A stretch of DNA of 64,000 nt from Stieleria neptunia (GTDB taxonomy: Bacteria; Planctomycetota; Planctomycetia; Pirellulales; Pirellulaceae): NCBI RefSeq assembly GCF_007754155.1, contig NZ_CP037423.1, forward strand, positions 8,738,938 to 8,802,937. The letters run 5' to 3'. Every line of letters starts with the position of its first letter. Position 1 is the first letter of the stretch. The notes under the pieces are model-generated. The model had not been told where the DNA came from, made no database searches, and worked only from the letters and a program-made list of their open reading frames with translations. The position numbers were made by a program, and so were the translations under genes. Of the stretch, positions 43,865 through 53,486 are shown in pieces.

Positions 43865-44734
43865 TCAGGCGTTGCTGCCGTAGGGCCGCGTGCTGATGAC
43901 CCCTTCGGACGGACTCGACGCGGTCCCGTAAAGCCGCTTGGGGATGCGACCGGCCCGAGAGGCGTGACGCCCTGCGATCGCGGCGTGTTTCATTGCCTTG
44001 GCCATCCGAACGGGATCGCGGGCATGGGCGATCGCTGTATTGAGCAGCACCGCGTCCCCACCGAGTTCGAACGCCTGGCTGACGTCACTGGCGGTGCCGA
44101 CGCCGGCGTCGATGATCACCGGGTAATCGGGATCGTCTTCCTTGAGGTACTCCAGGATGATCCGCAGATTATTGGGATTGAGCAATCCCTGCCCGCTGCC
44201 GATCGGGCTGCCGGCGGGCATCACACTGGCCGCGCCGGCCTCTTTGAGCCGCCGCGCGGTGACGGGGCAATCGCTGGTGTAACAGAGAACCTGGAACCCG
44301 TCAGCGGCCAGCTCGCGACACGCCGCCACGGTCTCGGCGGGATCGGGCAACAAGGTCTTGCTGTCGCCGAGGACTTCCAGTTTGACCCAATCCGCGCCGG
44401 GGTTGCCGAGCGTTTTGAGGATCTCGCGGCCCAGCTTGGCGGCGCGAATGGCATCCGCGGCGGTATAGCATCCGGCGGTATTGGGCAACAGGGTGTAACG
44501 ATCCAGATCGATGAAATCCAAGATATTCTTGCCGCCGCGGTCGTACAGCCGTTCGCGGCGGACGGCCACGGTGACGCAATCACAGCCGGACGCATCGAGC
44601 GAGTCCCGCATCTGCTCCATCGTGTCGTAGCGCCCGGTGCCGACGATCAACCGACTGGCCAGGGTGTGAGTGCCCACGACGAGCGGTGCGTCGTCGGCCT
44701 CGGCGGAAGCGTTGGGAGTAGATGCGATGGACAA
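43865..44734 (-). CDS. thiG: Thiazole synthase
   Basis: This 289-residue TIM-barrel enzyme makes the thiazole phosphate of thiamine from DXP, dehydroglycine and ThiS-thiocarboxylate. Schiff-base Lys118 lies in [11 protein letters not shown]. Other typical segments are [25 protein letters not shown] and a late GVGTASD phosphate site. The C-terminal 25 residues extend past the usual core. It follows thiS by 4 bp, so the operon order is isomerase/epimerase, thiS, thiG. ThiF and ThiH/ThiO are not in the window. Regulation by a TPP riboswitch was looked for but not recognised upstream. Confidence 0.96.
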   Translation of the reverse strand: MSIASTPNASAEADDAPLVVGTHTLASRLIVGTGRYDTMEQMRDSLDASGCDCVTVAVRRERLYDRGGKNILDFIDLDRYTLLPNTAGCYTAADAIRAAKLGREILKTLGNPGADWVKLEVLGDSKTLLPDPAETVAACRELAADGFQVLCYTSDCPVTARRLKEAGAASVMPAGSPIGSGQGLLNPNNLRIILEYLKEDDPDYPVIIDAGVGTASDVSQAFELGGDAVLLNTAIAHARDPVRMAKAMKHAAIAGRHASRAGRIPKRLYGTASSPSEGVISTRPYGSNA

Positions 44735-44738
44735 GGGA

Positions 44739-44942
44739 TTACCCGCCTCCGACCAGGGTTACGACTTCGACGTCGTCGCCGTCACGAACGATCGTGTCGG
44801 CATACGTTTCACGTGGGACCACGTCCGCGTTGATCTCGACGGCCAAGTAGTTCGGCGGCACGTCGACGGTATCGAGCAGTTGCTCGACACTCATCTCCGA
44901 TTCGATTTCGACGCTTCGGCCGTTGACGGTGATCGAGATCAT
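44739..44942 (-). CDS. thiS: Sulfur carrier protein ThiS
   Basis: This 67-residue ubiquitin-fold carrier ends in GGG, keeping the C-terminal diglycine that is adenylated and thiocarboxylated for thiazole formation. Strands [12 protein letters not shown] and [15 protein letters not shown] are typical. It lies between the isomerase/epimerase gene (9 bp) and thiG (4 bp), in one operon with them. An activating enzyme ThiF is not present nearby. Length is normal. Confidence 0.94.
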   Translation of the reverse strand: MISITVNGRSVEIESEMSVEQLLDTVDVPPNYLAVEINADVVPRETYADTIVRDGDDVEVVTLVGGG

Positions 44943-44951
44943 CGGTTGGAC

Positions 44952-45956
44952 TCAGTCATTGTCGTCGTCAAAGGCCGCATCAAAAGCGATGTTGCTGGGC
45001 GCGAAATCCAGCTTTTTGGTGAACTGGCACGCTTCGGCGGCACCGAACTCGCGTTCCATCCCGCTGTCTTCCCACTCGATCGACAGCGGTCCGTTGTACC
45101 CGATGTCGTTGAGCGCGCGAATGATTTCTTCAAAGTTCACTCCGCCGCGTCCGGGGCTGCGGAAATCCCACCCGCGTCGTGCGTCGCCGAAATTCAGGTG
45201 GCTGCAGTTGATCCCGCTCGTTCCGTCCAAGGTCACGATCGCATCCTTGATGTGCACGTGGTAGATCCGATCGGGGAACCGACGCAGAAACTGGACCGGG
45301 TCGACGCCCTGCCAAATCAGGTGGCTGGGGTCAAAGTTGAATCCGAATTCGGGCCGCCGGTCGAGGGCTTCCAGCGCCCGCTCGGCGGTGTGGATGTCGA
45401 AGGCGATTTCGGTCGGGTGGACTTCCAGCGCGAACCGCACGCCGCATTCGCCGAACACGTCCAGGATCGGATTGAATCGTTCGGCCAACAGATCGAACCC
45501 GGCATCGATCATGCTCGGCGGAACCGGCGGAAAGGAGTACAGCAGGTGCCAGATGCTGCTGCCGGTGAAGCCGTTGACGACTTCGACGCCAAATTTCTGG
45601 GCCGCCCGAGCGGTGTTTTTCAGTTCCTCGATCGCCCGGGTGTTGACCCCATCGGGATCGCCGTCGCCCCAAACGTATTCCGGCAAGATCGCCTGGTGGC
45701 GCTCGTCGATCCGATCCAAGACGGCTTGGCCGACCAGGTGGGCGCTGATGGCATGGCACTGCAGCCCGGCGTCGTCGAGTGCTTGACGTTTCGTGTCGCA
45801 GTAGCCGTCGTCGGCGAGCGCCTGGTCGACCTCAAAATGATCGCCCCAGCATGCCAGTTCGATTCCGTCATAGCCGAATCCGCTCGTTTTTTGGACCATG
45901 TCGGTGAACGGAAGGTCTGCCCATTGACCGGTAAACAGGGTGACAGGACGCGACAT
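44952..45956 (-). CDS. Sugar phosphate isomerase/epimerase (xylose isomerase-like TIM barrel)
   Basis: This 334-residue cytosolic protein belongs to the AP endonuclease 2 / sugar isomerase-epimerase family. Metal-binding residues appear in strands [37 protein letters not shown] and late LSIEWEDSG. Such enzymes act on sugars, inositols or related acids; no substrate can be read off here. The ATG at 45956 is chosen over 46049, whose extra codons look unlike protein and overlap a promoter. It starts the operon with thiS and thiG, a combination that probably reflects convenience, not pathway. Confidence 0.85.
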   Translation of the reverse strand: MSRPVTLFTGQWADLPFTDMVQKTSGFGYDGIELACWGDHFEVDQALADDGYCDTKRQALDDAGLQCHAISAHLVGQAVLDRIDERHQAILPEYVWGDGDPDGVNTRAIEELKNTARAAQKFGVEVVNGFTGSSIWHLLYSFPPVPPSMIDAGFDLLAERFNPILDVFGECGVRFALEVHPTEIAFDIHTAERALEALDRRPEFGFNFDPSHLIWQGVDPVQFLRRFPDRIYHVHIKDAIVTLDGTSGINCSHLNFGDARRGWDFRSPGRGGVNFEEIIRALNDIGYNGPLSIEWEDSGMEREFGAAEACQFTKKLDFAPSNIAFDAAFDDDND

Positions 45957-46286
45957 GAAGCTCTCCAGAGGGAAAACGGGATGGTGGGAATGATGAAAAG
46001 ATGAATTGGAAGAAATGCAATCCGATGCTTCCAGGGGTATTTTGCGCACCCGCCGGTCAAACCTGCAACAACCCTGAAAATGCAGCCCCCGGTCAAAATG
46101 GTGGTCATCAGACCCAATTTGGGTCCCCCGGGCAATCGGGAGAGTTTCAATTCAAAGCGGGTGGAGACCACGCGGAGTCCATTGAGCGTTCCCATCCTTG
46201 GCCTAGAATAAGATGGCTGAAATCCCGCAAGGCGATTTCTGGCTCCTGTGCTTGGCCCGGCTCCTCCTTTTTCCGTAAGACTCGAA

Positions 46287-47492
46287 ATGGCTCACAAAAA
46301 CGGCAAGACTGCTTCAGCCCCCCAACCCACCGGTTCCACCACCGCAGAAGCTGTCGCCAATCGACTTCGCCAATCGCTGCTCCAACAGCGGGAAGAGCTG
46401 GAGGTCGACAAACTGTTCCGAGCCCTCGTCAAGCTGGAAGGCAGCGACTTGCACCTCAAGGTCGGCCAGCCACCGATGGTCCGCGTCGGCGGGTCGCTCA
46501 AACCGCTCAACCGCGGGCCGATCGACTCCGAAGAAATGGTCGACCTGTTGCTGCCGATGATGGACGAGCGCAACCTGCTGATTTTCGAAGAGGAAGGCGG
46601 CGCTGACTTTGCCTACCTGATGATGGTCGACGGCGTGCGTTGGCGTTTTCGTGTCAACATGCTCAAGTCGCTGGGGAATATCGGCCTGGTCGCCCGGCGG
46701 ATCAATAACTTCATCCCCGACTTTCGCGGGCTTTTCCTGCCCGATTCGATCGAAGGCCTGTGCCACTACGAACAAGGCATGGTGCTGCTGGCCGGCGTGA
46801 CCGGTAGCGGCAAAAGTACGACGATCGGATCGATGCTCAACTACATCAATTCGATCTATCGCAAGCACATTCTGACCCTCGAAGACCCGATCGAATTTAT
46901 CTTCACCGAAGACAAATGCCTGATCAACCAGCGGGAAATGGGGCAGGACGTCAAGGATTTCAGCATCGGGATGAAGCATGCCGTGCGTGAAGACCCCGAC
47001 ATCATTTTGGTCGGAGAGCTTCGTGACGAAGAGACCTTCATGACGGCGATTCATGCCGCCGAGACCGGTCACCTGGTGTTCGGAACCATCCACGCGGCGA
47101 GTGCGTCGACGACGATCGGCCGGATTTTGGACCTGTTCCCCGAAGAAATGCACAATGCCATCCGCAGCGCGATCGCGTTCAACATGAAAGGCATCGTCGC
47201 CCAGAAACTGCTCAAAAGCATCAAACCCGGCGTTTCCCGCGTCCCGACCTGCGAAGTGATGACGTTCAACCCGACGATCCGAAAACTCGTCCTGGAGGGC
47301 AAGGACGAAAAACTGCCCGACGCCATTCGCATCGGTGCCGATGACGGAATGCAAGACTTCACCATGAGTCTGAAAGGTCTGATCGACGACGAATTGATCG
47401 ATCGCCCCACCGCCTTCGCCGTCGCGCCGAACAAAGATGCGCTGAAAATGGCACTCAAGGGCATCGATGTGAAAGCTCCCGGTATCTTGTAA
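46287..47492 (+). CDS. pilT: PilT-type twitching/secretion ATPase
   Basis: This 401-residue ATPase belongs to the PilT/GspE superfamily. Walker A GVTGSGKS lies at 170-177, the Asp box is TLEDPIEF (about 197-204), the Walker B region with VGELRD lies at 236-247 and the His box HLVFGTIHA follows. N-terminal SDLHLKVGQPPMVRVGG is the PilT N-domain. It would drive retraction of a type IV pilus or a related fibre at the inner membrane. ATG at 46287 is chosen since upstream codons look non-coding. It is followed after 58 bp by a related, motif-poor protein. No other pilus genes are in the window. Confidence 0.93.
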   Translation: MAHKNGKTASAPQPTGSTTAEAVANRLRQSLLQQREELEVDKLFRALVKLEGSDLHLKVGQPPMVRVGGSLKPLNRGPIDSEEMVDLLLPMMDERNLLIFEEEGGADFAYLMMVDGVRWRFRVNMLKSLGNIGLVARRINNFIPDFRGLFLPDSIEGLCHYEQGMVLLAGVTGSGKSTTIGSMLNYINSIYRKHILTLEDPIEFIFTEDKCLINQREMGQDVKDFSIGMKHAVREDPDIILVGELRDEETFMTAIHAAETGHLVFGTIHAASASTTIGRILDLFPEEMHNAIRSAIAFNMKGIVAQKLLKSIKPGVSRVPTCEVMTFNPTIRKLVLEGKDEKLPDAIRIGADDGMQDFTMSLKGLIDDELIDRPTAFAVAPNKDALKMALKGIDVKAPGIL

Positions 47493-47550
47493 GCTCTTGC
47501 GGCGACCACTTCCTTTGCCAACTCAACTCATCCGCTCTTGCCCGTAATTG

Positions 47551-48888
47551 ATGGCCGAACAACCCCCACCCCAGCTCTGGCAATCCGTTGCCCCCGTTGA
47601 ATTCTCGCCCAAGCTCAGCGACAACACCAAAGTCCAAGCACTGCTGATCAGCACCCGCCAGGGTGCCGGTTATGAAGTCGCCGCCGGGCAGATCTCCCAC
47701 GCGATTCAGTCGCGTGCCACGCAGGTCTTGCTCGACTTCACCGCCGCCGGCTGCGCGATGCGGTACATGATCGACGGGCTCTGGGAACAGTTGCCGGCAC
47801 TGGACCGCGAAACGGGCGACGGCATGCTGTTCGCACTCAAACAACTGTGCCTGCTGAACCCTGCCGATCGGCGGAGCGCCCAATCGGGGTCGGTCGCCGT
47901 CAAACTCAAGAAAGATAAGTTCGACCTGGTGCTGCAGTCCCAAGGCGTGCCCACGGGCGAACGCGTCCTGGTCCGCTTGGACTCTCTGCAGATCCCCTTC
48001 GAAACGCTCAGCGATCTCGGCATGCGGGACAAAATGGTCGCCACCTTGAAGCAGCACCTCAACGATGAAGCGGACATCGTGCTGCTGACCGCTCCGAAAA
48101 CCGAAGGCCTGACGACGACCTGGAACGTGGGCATCAACGCGTCCGACCGCTTCTTGCGCGACTTCCAATCGTTCGAAGACCAGGCCCGGCCGGAGCCTGA
48201 AATCATCAACATCAATGCCAACTATTACGGCGGCAACACCGGGCTGACGCCCTACGAAGCGGTCCGCAAGGCGATCCTCAAAGAACCCGACGTGTTTCTG
48301 TTCCCCGGAACCGTCGACGCCGAATCCTTCCAACTGGCGCTCGACCAAGTCGGCAAAGCCGAAAAGAAAATCATCACACGGATGGTCGCCGGCGGTGCGG
48401 TCGAAGGGCTGGTGCGTCTGATCGCCCAATACCCCGAACAACGCGCCGCGATCGCGCAAAAGGTTTCCTGCGTGCTCGGCCAACGACTCGTCCGCCGACT
48501 TTGCGATAACTGCAAAGTCGGATTCCAGCCGCCCCCCCAACTGCTGCAACAACTCGGCATTCCGCCGGGACGTGTCACCCTGTTGTACCAGCCCTTCATT
48601 CCGCCGCCGATCGAACAACAGGTCGATGAAAATGGTCGCCCCGCGCCGATCACCCCGTGCCACAAATGCCAGGGCCGCGGCTACCTGGGACGCATCGCCA
48701 TTTTCGAACTGCTCACGCCCGGCCCCCAGTTGCGCGACGCGCTGACCAAGACGCAGGACGTCGCACGGCTGGCGGGGATCGCCAAATCCGAAGGCTTCCA
48801 CGGCGTTCAAACCGAAGCGGTGCTGACCATCGCCCGCGGTCTGACCGGTTTGGACGAACTGAAACGCGCCTTCGCCAAGAAAGCGTAA
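47551..48888 (+). CDS. GspE/PilB-type homologue with ATPase motifs lost
   Basis: This 445-residue protein aligns with GspE/PilB assembly ATPases: a late QRLVRRLCDNC and a four-cysteine zinc site (Cys318/321, Cys370/373 in CHKCQGRGY) are well kept, as is the C-terminal GRIAIFELLTP. But the Walker A position, normally GPTGSGKT, reads APKTEGLT at 181-188; Walker B with GEIRD is EPDVFLFPGTVD at 246-257; the His box is RMVAGG. It therefore probably cannot hydrolyse ATP. It may scaffold or regulate the PilT-like ATPase encoded 58 bp upstream. Loss seems old since the frame and length are intact. ATG 47551 is preferred over the TTG at 47548. Confidence 0.85.
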   Translation: MAEQPPPQLWQSVAPVEFSPKLSDNTKVQALLISTRQGAGYEVAAGQISHAIQSRATQVLLDFTAAGCAMRYMIDGLWEQLPALDRETGDGMLFALKQLCLLNPADRRSAQSGSVAVKLKKDKFDLVLQSQGVPTGERVLVRLDSLQIPFETLSDLGMRDKMVATLKQHLNDEADIVLLTAPKTEGLTTTWNVGINASDRFLRDFQSFEDQARPEPEIININANYYGGNTGLTPYEAVRKAILKEPDVFLFPGTVDAESFQLALDQVGKAEKKIITRMVAGGAVEGLVRLIAQYPEQRAAIAQKVSCVLGQRLVRRLCDNCKVGFQPPPQLLQQLGIPPGRVTLLYQPFIPPPIEQQVDENGRPAPITPCHKCQGRGYLGRIAIFELLTPGPQLRDALTKTQDVARLAGIAKSEGFHGVQTEAVLTIARGLTGLDELKRAFAKKA

Positions 48889-48959
48889 CCGCGGGGTAAG
48901 CATCCTGCTTGCCAATCGAAGGCGTTCGCCGAAGCGGCGCGTGCGGGGCGGTCGATTTG

Positions 48960-49028
48960 GTGAGCCGTGACGCGTAAGCGGCCGGGCATTCTTGCCGCCC
49001 GCCTGAGGCCTGACGGCCAGCGGCTCAC
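48960..49028. repeat. GTGAGCCG...CGGCTCAC palindromic repeat
   Basis: A compact copy of the central module seen in the nested repeats, between the pseudo-GspE gene and the convergent PLP-protein gene. Arms GTGAGCCG and CGGCTCAC enclose GCGTAAGCGGCCGGGC and GGCCTGACGGCC. Confidence 0.8.
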
Positions 49029-49130
49029 CATTGACTCAGCTGACCCCGATTGAATCAACAGACCGCCGGCCGTCCGGTCACACCCTCAATCAGAAACGGT
49101 GACCGGGCATGCCTCGCGGGCTCGGCAATC

Positions 49131-49184
49131 GCAAGCTGGAAGCTTACGCCACTGCTCTCGTCGCAAGCTGGAAGCTTACGCCAC
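49131..49184. repeat. Two direct GCAAGCTGGAAGCTTACGCCAC units
   Basis: Two tandem copies (49131-49152 and 49163-49184). The second ends one base before the stop codon TAA (49186-49188, read on the minus strand) of the PLP-binding protein gene. Confidence 0.82.
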
Positions 49185-49185
49185 T

Positions 49186-49920
49186 TTAGATCACGCCTTT
49201 AAACAGCGCCGATCCGATGCGGACCATCGTCGCGCCTGCGGCGATCGCTTCGCGAAAGTCACCGCTCATCCCCATCGACAACTCGGGCAACGCGCAACCG
49301 GCGGACTCGACCAGGTGGTCGCGCAACTCGGCGACGCTGCGAAACTGATTCGCCGCCTCTGCCGATTCGGTCCCCCATCCCGCCATCGCCATCAAACCCA
49401 CCACCCGCACCGCGTTGAGATCGGAAATCTCCAGCAACCGGCCGACCGCCTCGGGCGAAAGACCAGTCTTGCTCTCATCGCCGCTGATGTTGACTTCTAA
49501 CAAGACCTCGGCGACGCGTTGCTGACGCCCCGCTTCCTGATCGATCGCCCGCAACAATCGCTCGCTGTCGACCGAATGGATCAGTGGATCAAAGCGAAGC
49601 ATCCGTCGGAGTTTGTTGGTTTGGACATGGCCGATCATGTGCCAGCGCAAGCGACGGTTCGGGTCGGCGGAAACGGCCGGGGCGATCGCTTCGGCTTTCT
49701 GCCACAACACTTGCGGACGGCTCTCGCCCAGGTCGCTGCAGCCGGCGTCAAAGAGCATTTCCGTCGTCGCCGCGTCAACGTACTTTGAGACTCCGATCAC
49801 GCGAACCGATTCGGGATCCCGGCCCGCCGCGGCGGCGGCTCGACGCACTTCGTCATTGACGGCCATCCAATTGCGACGGATCCGCTGGGCGGTCTCATGG
49901 GGCTGCGACATCACGTTCAT
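49186..49920 (-). CDS. Pyridoxal phosphate homeostasis protein (YggS/PLPBP family)
   Basis: This 244-residue cytosolic protein binds PLP and keeps vitamin B6 levels balanced; it has no proven enzyme activity. PLP-binding Lys46 lies in VIGVSKYVD. Other typical motifs are DLGESRPQVLWQKA, LRWHMIGHVQTNK and a late SMGMSGDF. It has the single-domain fold III barrel. It follows the 674-residue unknown gene by 4 bp, so the two are probably one transcript. Its stop codon is just next to a dispersed repeat. Confidence 0.93.
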   Translation of the reverse strand: MNVMSQPHETAQRIRRNWMAVNDEVRRAAAAAGRDPESVRVIGVSKYVDAATTEMLFDAGCSDLGESRPQVLWQKAEAIAPAVSADPNRRLRWHMIGHVQTNKLRRMLRFDPLIHSVDSERLLRAIDQEAGRQQRVAEVLLEVNISGDESKTGLSPEAVGRLLEISDLNAVRVVGLMAMAGWGTESAEAANQFRSVAELRDHLVESAGCALPELSMGMSGDFREAIAAGATMVRIGSALFKGVI

Positions 49921-49924
49921 TGCG

Positions 49925-51949
49925 TCAACTGGGATTGTCTTCCACCGTGATCAAGTCTTCGTAGGACTCTTCCTTGGCATCGAATCGGGCACAATAAAAA
50001 TCCGCGATCATCTGTTTGCCCATGAACGTTCGTGGCCCCGACGGTGCCATCGAACGGTACAGAATCCACTGGGACTTTCCCATCTGGATCCGATACGCCG
50101 CGGCGAGACGTGACGGGATCAGGTCCAATTGCTCGGCAACCGTCAGTTGCCGCCACGTTCGTTTCATCGAAAACCGGTCCCGAGAAACGTCCACCCACAG
50201 GGGCACGAACAGCTGACCGTGTCCCTGGGACGCAAGCAACAAGTGTCGGTCTTCGGTCGCCCGCAGCCGTGTCGGCGACGGCGAATTTTTCCATTCCGGG
50301 GCTGACAACGGCAACACCAACGCGCGCCGACGATGGTCGCCAAGAAACAACTCCGTCGTCTCCGCTTCCGGCTCCACACCGATCCCATCGGCCAGCGGGA
50401 AACGGATCTGATAGTCGATCAACGGCAGGGAGGCCGATGTCGGATCGCTGTTGGCACCCTGCTGGCGGTCGTGCCTCGCATCGGCAGCCCGTTGCAATTC
50501 CGTGTGGAACTGGCCCCGAACGACCGCGTCGGCGAAGAAACAACAGCGATCTTCGCGCAGGACCATGAACTGGCGCTGCAAGACATAACCAGCCTCGTGC
50601 AGTTGCTCCATTTCCAGATAGTGGACGTCGTCGTCGGTGTACTCGCAGGTCGACACCCAGTCGCCCAGGGGTTCAAGCGGTTGACCGTCGATCGCGAGGG
50701 TCGTTTCACAGCGACCACTGACCAGCGTCGATTTTCCCGCGGTCCATTCCAGTCGCGCCTGGCGGTCGGCGTACTCGACCACGGTTCGCCCACGCCGCAC
50801 GTCCCATTCGGGAAGCAGGCAGGCGACCTTGGCCTCTTCGTCGTGCAACATCGCTTCGGGCAAACTGACCTGCCACGCCAGCCGTCCCTTCGTCTGGCCT
50901 GTCCCCAAAGCGGCCTTCATCGCGGGCTGCAATGTTTCCGGATCCAGTTCAGCGGCACAGGCCAAAAGCCCGTGTTTTCCTAAGTCGTCCTGAACGTCTC
51001 GCTCGCTCAGACCGGAGAACGCCTGAACGCCGCCGCGGCCGGTCAACGCGGCAACCCAAGTCGCCAATTCGATTGCGATCTCGTCGATTGCTTTTTCAAC
51101 GGCCGAAGAGACGCTCGACTTTTTGGACTTTGACTTGCCGTTCTTTTGTTGCGTCTTCTTGGGCGGCTTGGGCGGCTCGACGTTCCGCAACAGACGACGC
51201 AGACGCAACAGGGAAGCCAACGTGAGCCGGCACCGGTGCGGTTGGGAGAGCACGGCGGAGGTGGAAAGATCATCTTGCTCACACCACTTCGTCAGCGCGT
51301 CGATGCTGCTGCCGGCCAAGCGACGGCACGAAGGCAACGCGCGGAGACGTTGCGAAAGCGTCAGTCCGATTTCGGCGACACCGACCAACACGGCCGGATG
51401 GGTCGGATCACATTGAAGCATGCCGTCACGGAAATCTTGTATCGTCCCCAGCAGACTCCACCAGTCGGCTTCTTCGAGATGCTGCAACAATCCCGGCATC
51501 GCCGCCGACCAAACCAGGACGTTCCAGACCTCGCTCAACTCGTCCGGGCTGCGGATCAGCGACTCTTGAAAACGTCGCACCATCACGTCGGGCTCGATCG
51601 TTCGAAATCGCTTGCCGCTGGTGCTGCCACCGACCGCCGTCCGGGTCAACCATTGCGTTTGGATGTCGCAGGGGGTTTGCAACACGGTCGCGGCCCCCCA
51701 ACGATAAATCGTTCCCCGCCACACCGCGTCACCCAAGACGACGCCGATCGGTTGCTCGTCTTGGTCGGCGAGGATCCGCTTGCGCAAGGTCGTCCACTGG
51801 GCCGACGTCAGGGGGGACTCCTCGAGCACCGCCGCATCTGGTTCGGCAATCGATGTGACGCCCGTCGCAACCGCTTGCGGCAAGGATTCGCTCGAGTCAG
51901 GCATTTTGCTCGAGTCAGGCATTTTGGGTTGTCGACGCTTTCGGGGCAT
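49925..51949 (-). CDS. Large protein of unknown function
   Basis: This 674-residue protein has no signal peptide or membrane helix. It starts with a basic stretch and a duplicated KMPDSS unit (18-bp DNA repeat at about 51899-51934), then a helical half and, after a Lys/Ser-rich linker near residue 275 (KPPKKTQQKNGKSKSKKS), a beta-rich C-terminal half with many Trp and Arg. The pattern LEMEQLHEAGYVLQRQFMVLREDRCCFFADAV resembles heparinase II/III-like C-domains only loosely. I recognise no family. It precedes the PLP-protein gene by 4 bp. The ATG at 51949 is chosen; a further upstream start would overlap the divergent lipoprotein promoter. Confidence 0.72.
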   Translation of the reverse strand: MPRKRRQPKMPDSSKMPDSSESLPQAVATGVTSIAEPDAAVLEESPLTSAQWTTLRKRILADQDEQPIGVVLGDAVWRGTIYRWGAATVLQTPCDIQTQWLTRTAVGGSTSGKRFRTIEPDVMVRRFQESLIRSPDELSEVWNVLVWSAAMPGLLQHLEEADWWSLLGTIQDFRDGMLQCDPTHPAVLVGVAEIGLTLSQRLRALPSCRRLAGSSIDALTKWCEQDDLSTSAVLSQPHRCRLTLASLLRLRRLLRNVEPPKPPKKTQQKNGKSKSKKSSVSSAVEKAIDEIAIELATWVAALTGRGGVQAFSGLSERDVQDDLGKHGLLACAAELDPETLQPAMKAALGTGQTKGRLAWQVSLPEAMLHDEEAKVACLLPEWDVRRGRTVVEYADRQARLEWTAGKSTLVSGRCETTLAIDGQPLEPLGDWVSTCEYTDDDVHYLEMEQLHEAGYVLQRQFMVLREDRCCFFADAVVRGQFHTELQRAADARHDRQQGANSDPTSASLPLIDYQIRFPLADGIGVEPEAETTELFLGDHRRRALVLPLSAPEWKNSPSPTRLRATEDRHLLLASQGHGQLFVPLWVDVSRDRFSMKRTWRQLTVAEQLDLIPSRLAAAYRIQMGKSQWILYRSMAPSGPRTFMGKQMIADFYCARFDAKEESYEDLITVEDNPS

Positions 51950-52143
51950 GGGAGGCTGGATTCGGACAGGTCGAAAGGCGAAGATGGGTGACAGACGGCA
52001 GCGCGACAAAAAGAGCACCGGTAGACCGGACGCTACCTTACTCGCCATGCGTGACTCTTGCACCCACTGTCCAAGCGTCCTTTCCACGCGTTCTGTCTCC
52101 ACGCGTTCCATCGCATCCCCATCGAATCTCTCCAGCGGCCTCC

Positions 52144-53256
52144 ATGAAAAAACGAATCCGACTCGGTTTGGCCTGTTCGCTTCTCGGGCTTTTGATCCCG
52201 CTGGTCGGCTGCGGCAAATCGGCCCCCCAAGGCGTCACCGATGCGGCGTCGGAAAACGTGCCCGAACCTTCCGACGCGGCCAATTCGACGGCTGTCGGCG
52301 AACCCCAAACGCAGCCATCCGATTCGGCCGCCCCCCCGGTTGAAAAGAAACCTACCACCCCCGAGCCATCGGCGCCGATCGAGATGCCCGGCGAGATGGC
52401 CTCTGGTCCCGGACGGCCGCTGCCGTCGCCGCCGGACATCGACCCGGAGGAGACCAACGCGAACGCCCCAACCACGCCCCCGGACGCGGCCTCGGACGCC
52501 GCCCAGACCGGCGGGGATCTTCCCCAATGGGAACCCGAGGGACCGACCGCCGAAGCAATCGCAAAGAAAGCCTTCGAACCTCCACCGGGCGCCAAACCGC
52601 TGAGCAAAACGGGGCGGCTGTGGATCGACCCCAAGCGTCAGCGCGTGATTGTCGATGGCTACGTCGCACTCAAACGCGGGGCGCTGGAAATGTTTGCCTG
52701 TCCAGTCGGGACGAAAGAGCACGAGTCGATCGTTGCCGCGCTGGCCCGATCGCGTGAAGTGCATGCCGCCTTGCTGGCCGTCGACGCGACCCCGGGAACC
52801 CCGGTGCGATTTCGGCCCGAGTTTGCACCGCCGACCGGCCAAGTGATCCGGGTCTGGGTCTGTTGGTACGACGCCGAGGATGCATTCCACGTGGTCGATG
52901 CCCGAGAGTGGGTCCAGGACTTGCAGACCGAACAGGCGATGGCCGCCGAATGGGTCTTTGCCGGCAGCGGTTTCTGGCAGGACGAGGAAACCAAACAAGA
53001 ACACTACATGGCCGACTCCGGCGACATGATCTGTGTCTCGAATTTTTCCAGCGCGATGCTGGACGTTGCGATCCCCAGCAGTGCCGATGCCGACTCGCTG
53101 AGATTTGTCCCGTTCGAGTCCAAGATCCCCGAGCGCGAGACCCCGGTGCGGCTGATCCTGGTCCCGCTGCCACTGCCAACGGATGCTCCGCCGCCATCGC
53201 AGCCGGCCGATCGTCTGGAATTGCCGACCGCGAGGGATGTCCCGCGGGCCCAGTGA
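52144..53256 (+). CDS. Lipoprotein of unknown function
   Basis: This 370-residue protein has a classic lipoprotein signal with lipobox LVGC (Cys23) and a long acidic/proline-rich stretch (about 30-150). The folded C-terminal part (about 155-345) is beta-rich, with GRLWIDPKRQRVIVDGYVALKRGALEMFACPVGTKEHES and a DARE motif. Such regions occur in planctomycete envelope proteins of unknown role. ATG 52144 follows a CGGCCTCC stretch at fair distance. It is divergent from the 674-residue gene. No function assigned. Confidence 0.78.
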   Translation: MKKRIRLGLACSLLGLLIPLVGCGKSAPQGVTDAASENVPEPSDAANSTAVGEPQTQPSDSAAPPVEKKPTTPEPSAPIEMPGEMASGPGRPLPSPPDIDPEETNANAPTTPPDAASDAAQTGGDLPQWEPEGPTAEAIAKKAFEPPPGAKPLSKTGRLWIDPKRQRVIVDGYVALKRGALEMFACPVGTKEHESIVAALARSREVHAALLAVDATPGTPVRFRPEFAPPTGQVIRVWVCWYDAEDAFHVVDAREWVQDLQTEQAMAAEWVFAGSGFWQDEETKQEHYMADSGDMICVSNFSSAMLDVAIPSSADADSLRFVPFESKIPERETPVRLILVPLPLPTDAPPPSQPADRLELPTARDVPRAQ

Positions 53257-53486
53257 TCGGATCGACGACATTTGGCTGGCAAACAGGCCTCCAGCCGTAA
53301 AAACAGGCTGCCAACGGCAAAAACGGGCGGAAATGCAAATCCGGCACCGCCCCACTATTCATGGTGTCCGGGGGGGCTGATCCCAAGTCAAAGTACGAAT
53401 CCGAAGATCGGATGAAAAGTGCAACGTAGTGTTCGATGACGAAAACCGCCCGGTTTGGGCGATTCCAACCGTCGGAGCACACCACT

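Noticed and set aside
44943..46286. TPP riboswitch for thiS-thiG
   Set aside because: The isomerase gene lies directly upstream of thiS and no conserved TPP-aptamer core was recognised before 45956.
46314..47354. Minus-strand open frame of 346 codons inside pilT
   Set aside because: Antisense of an intact PilT-type gene, with no family signal.
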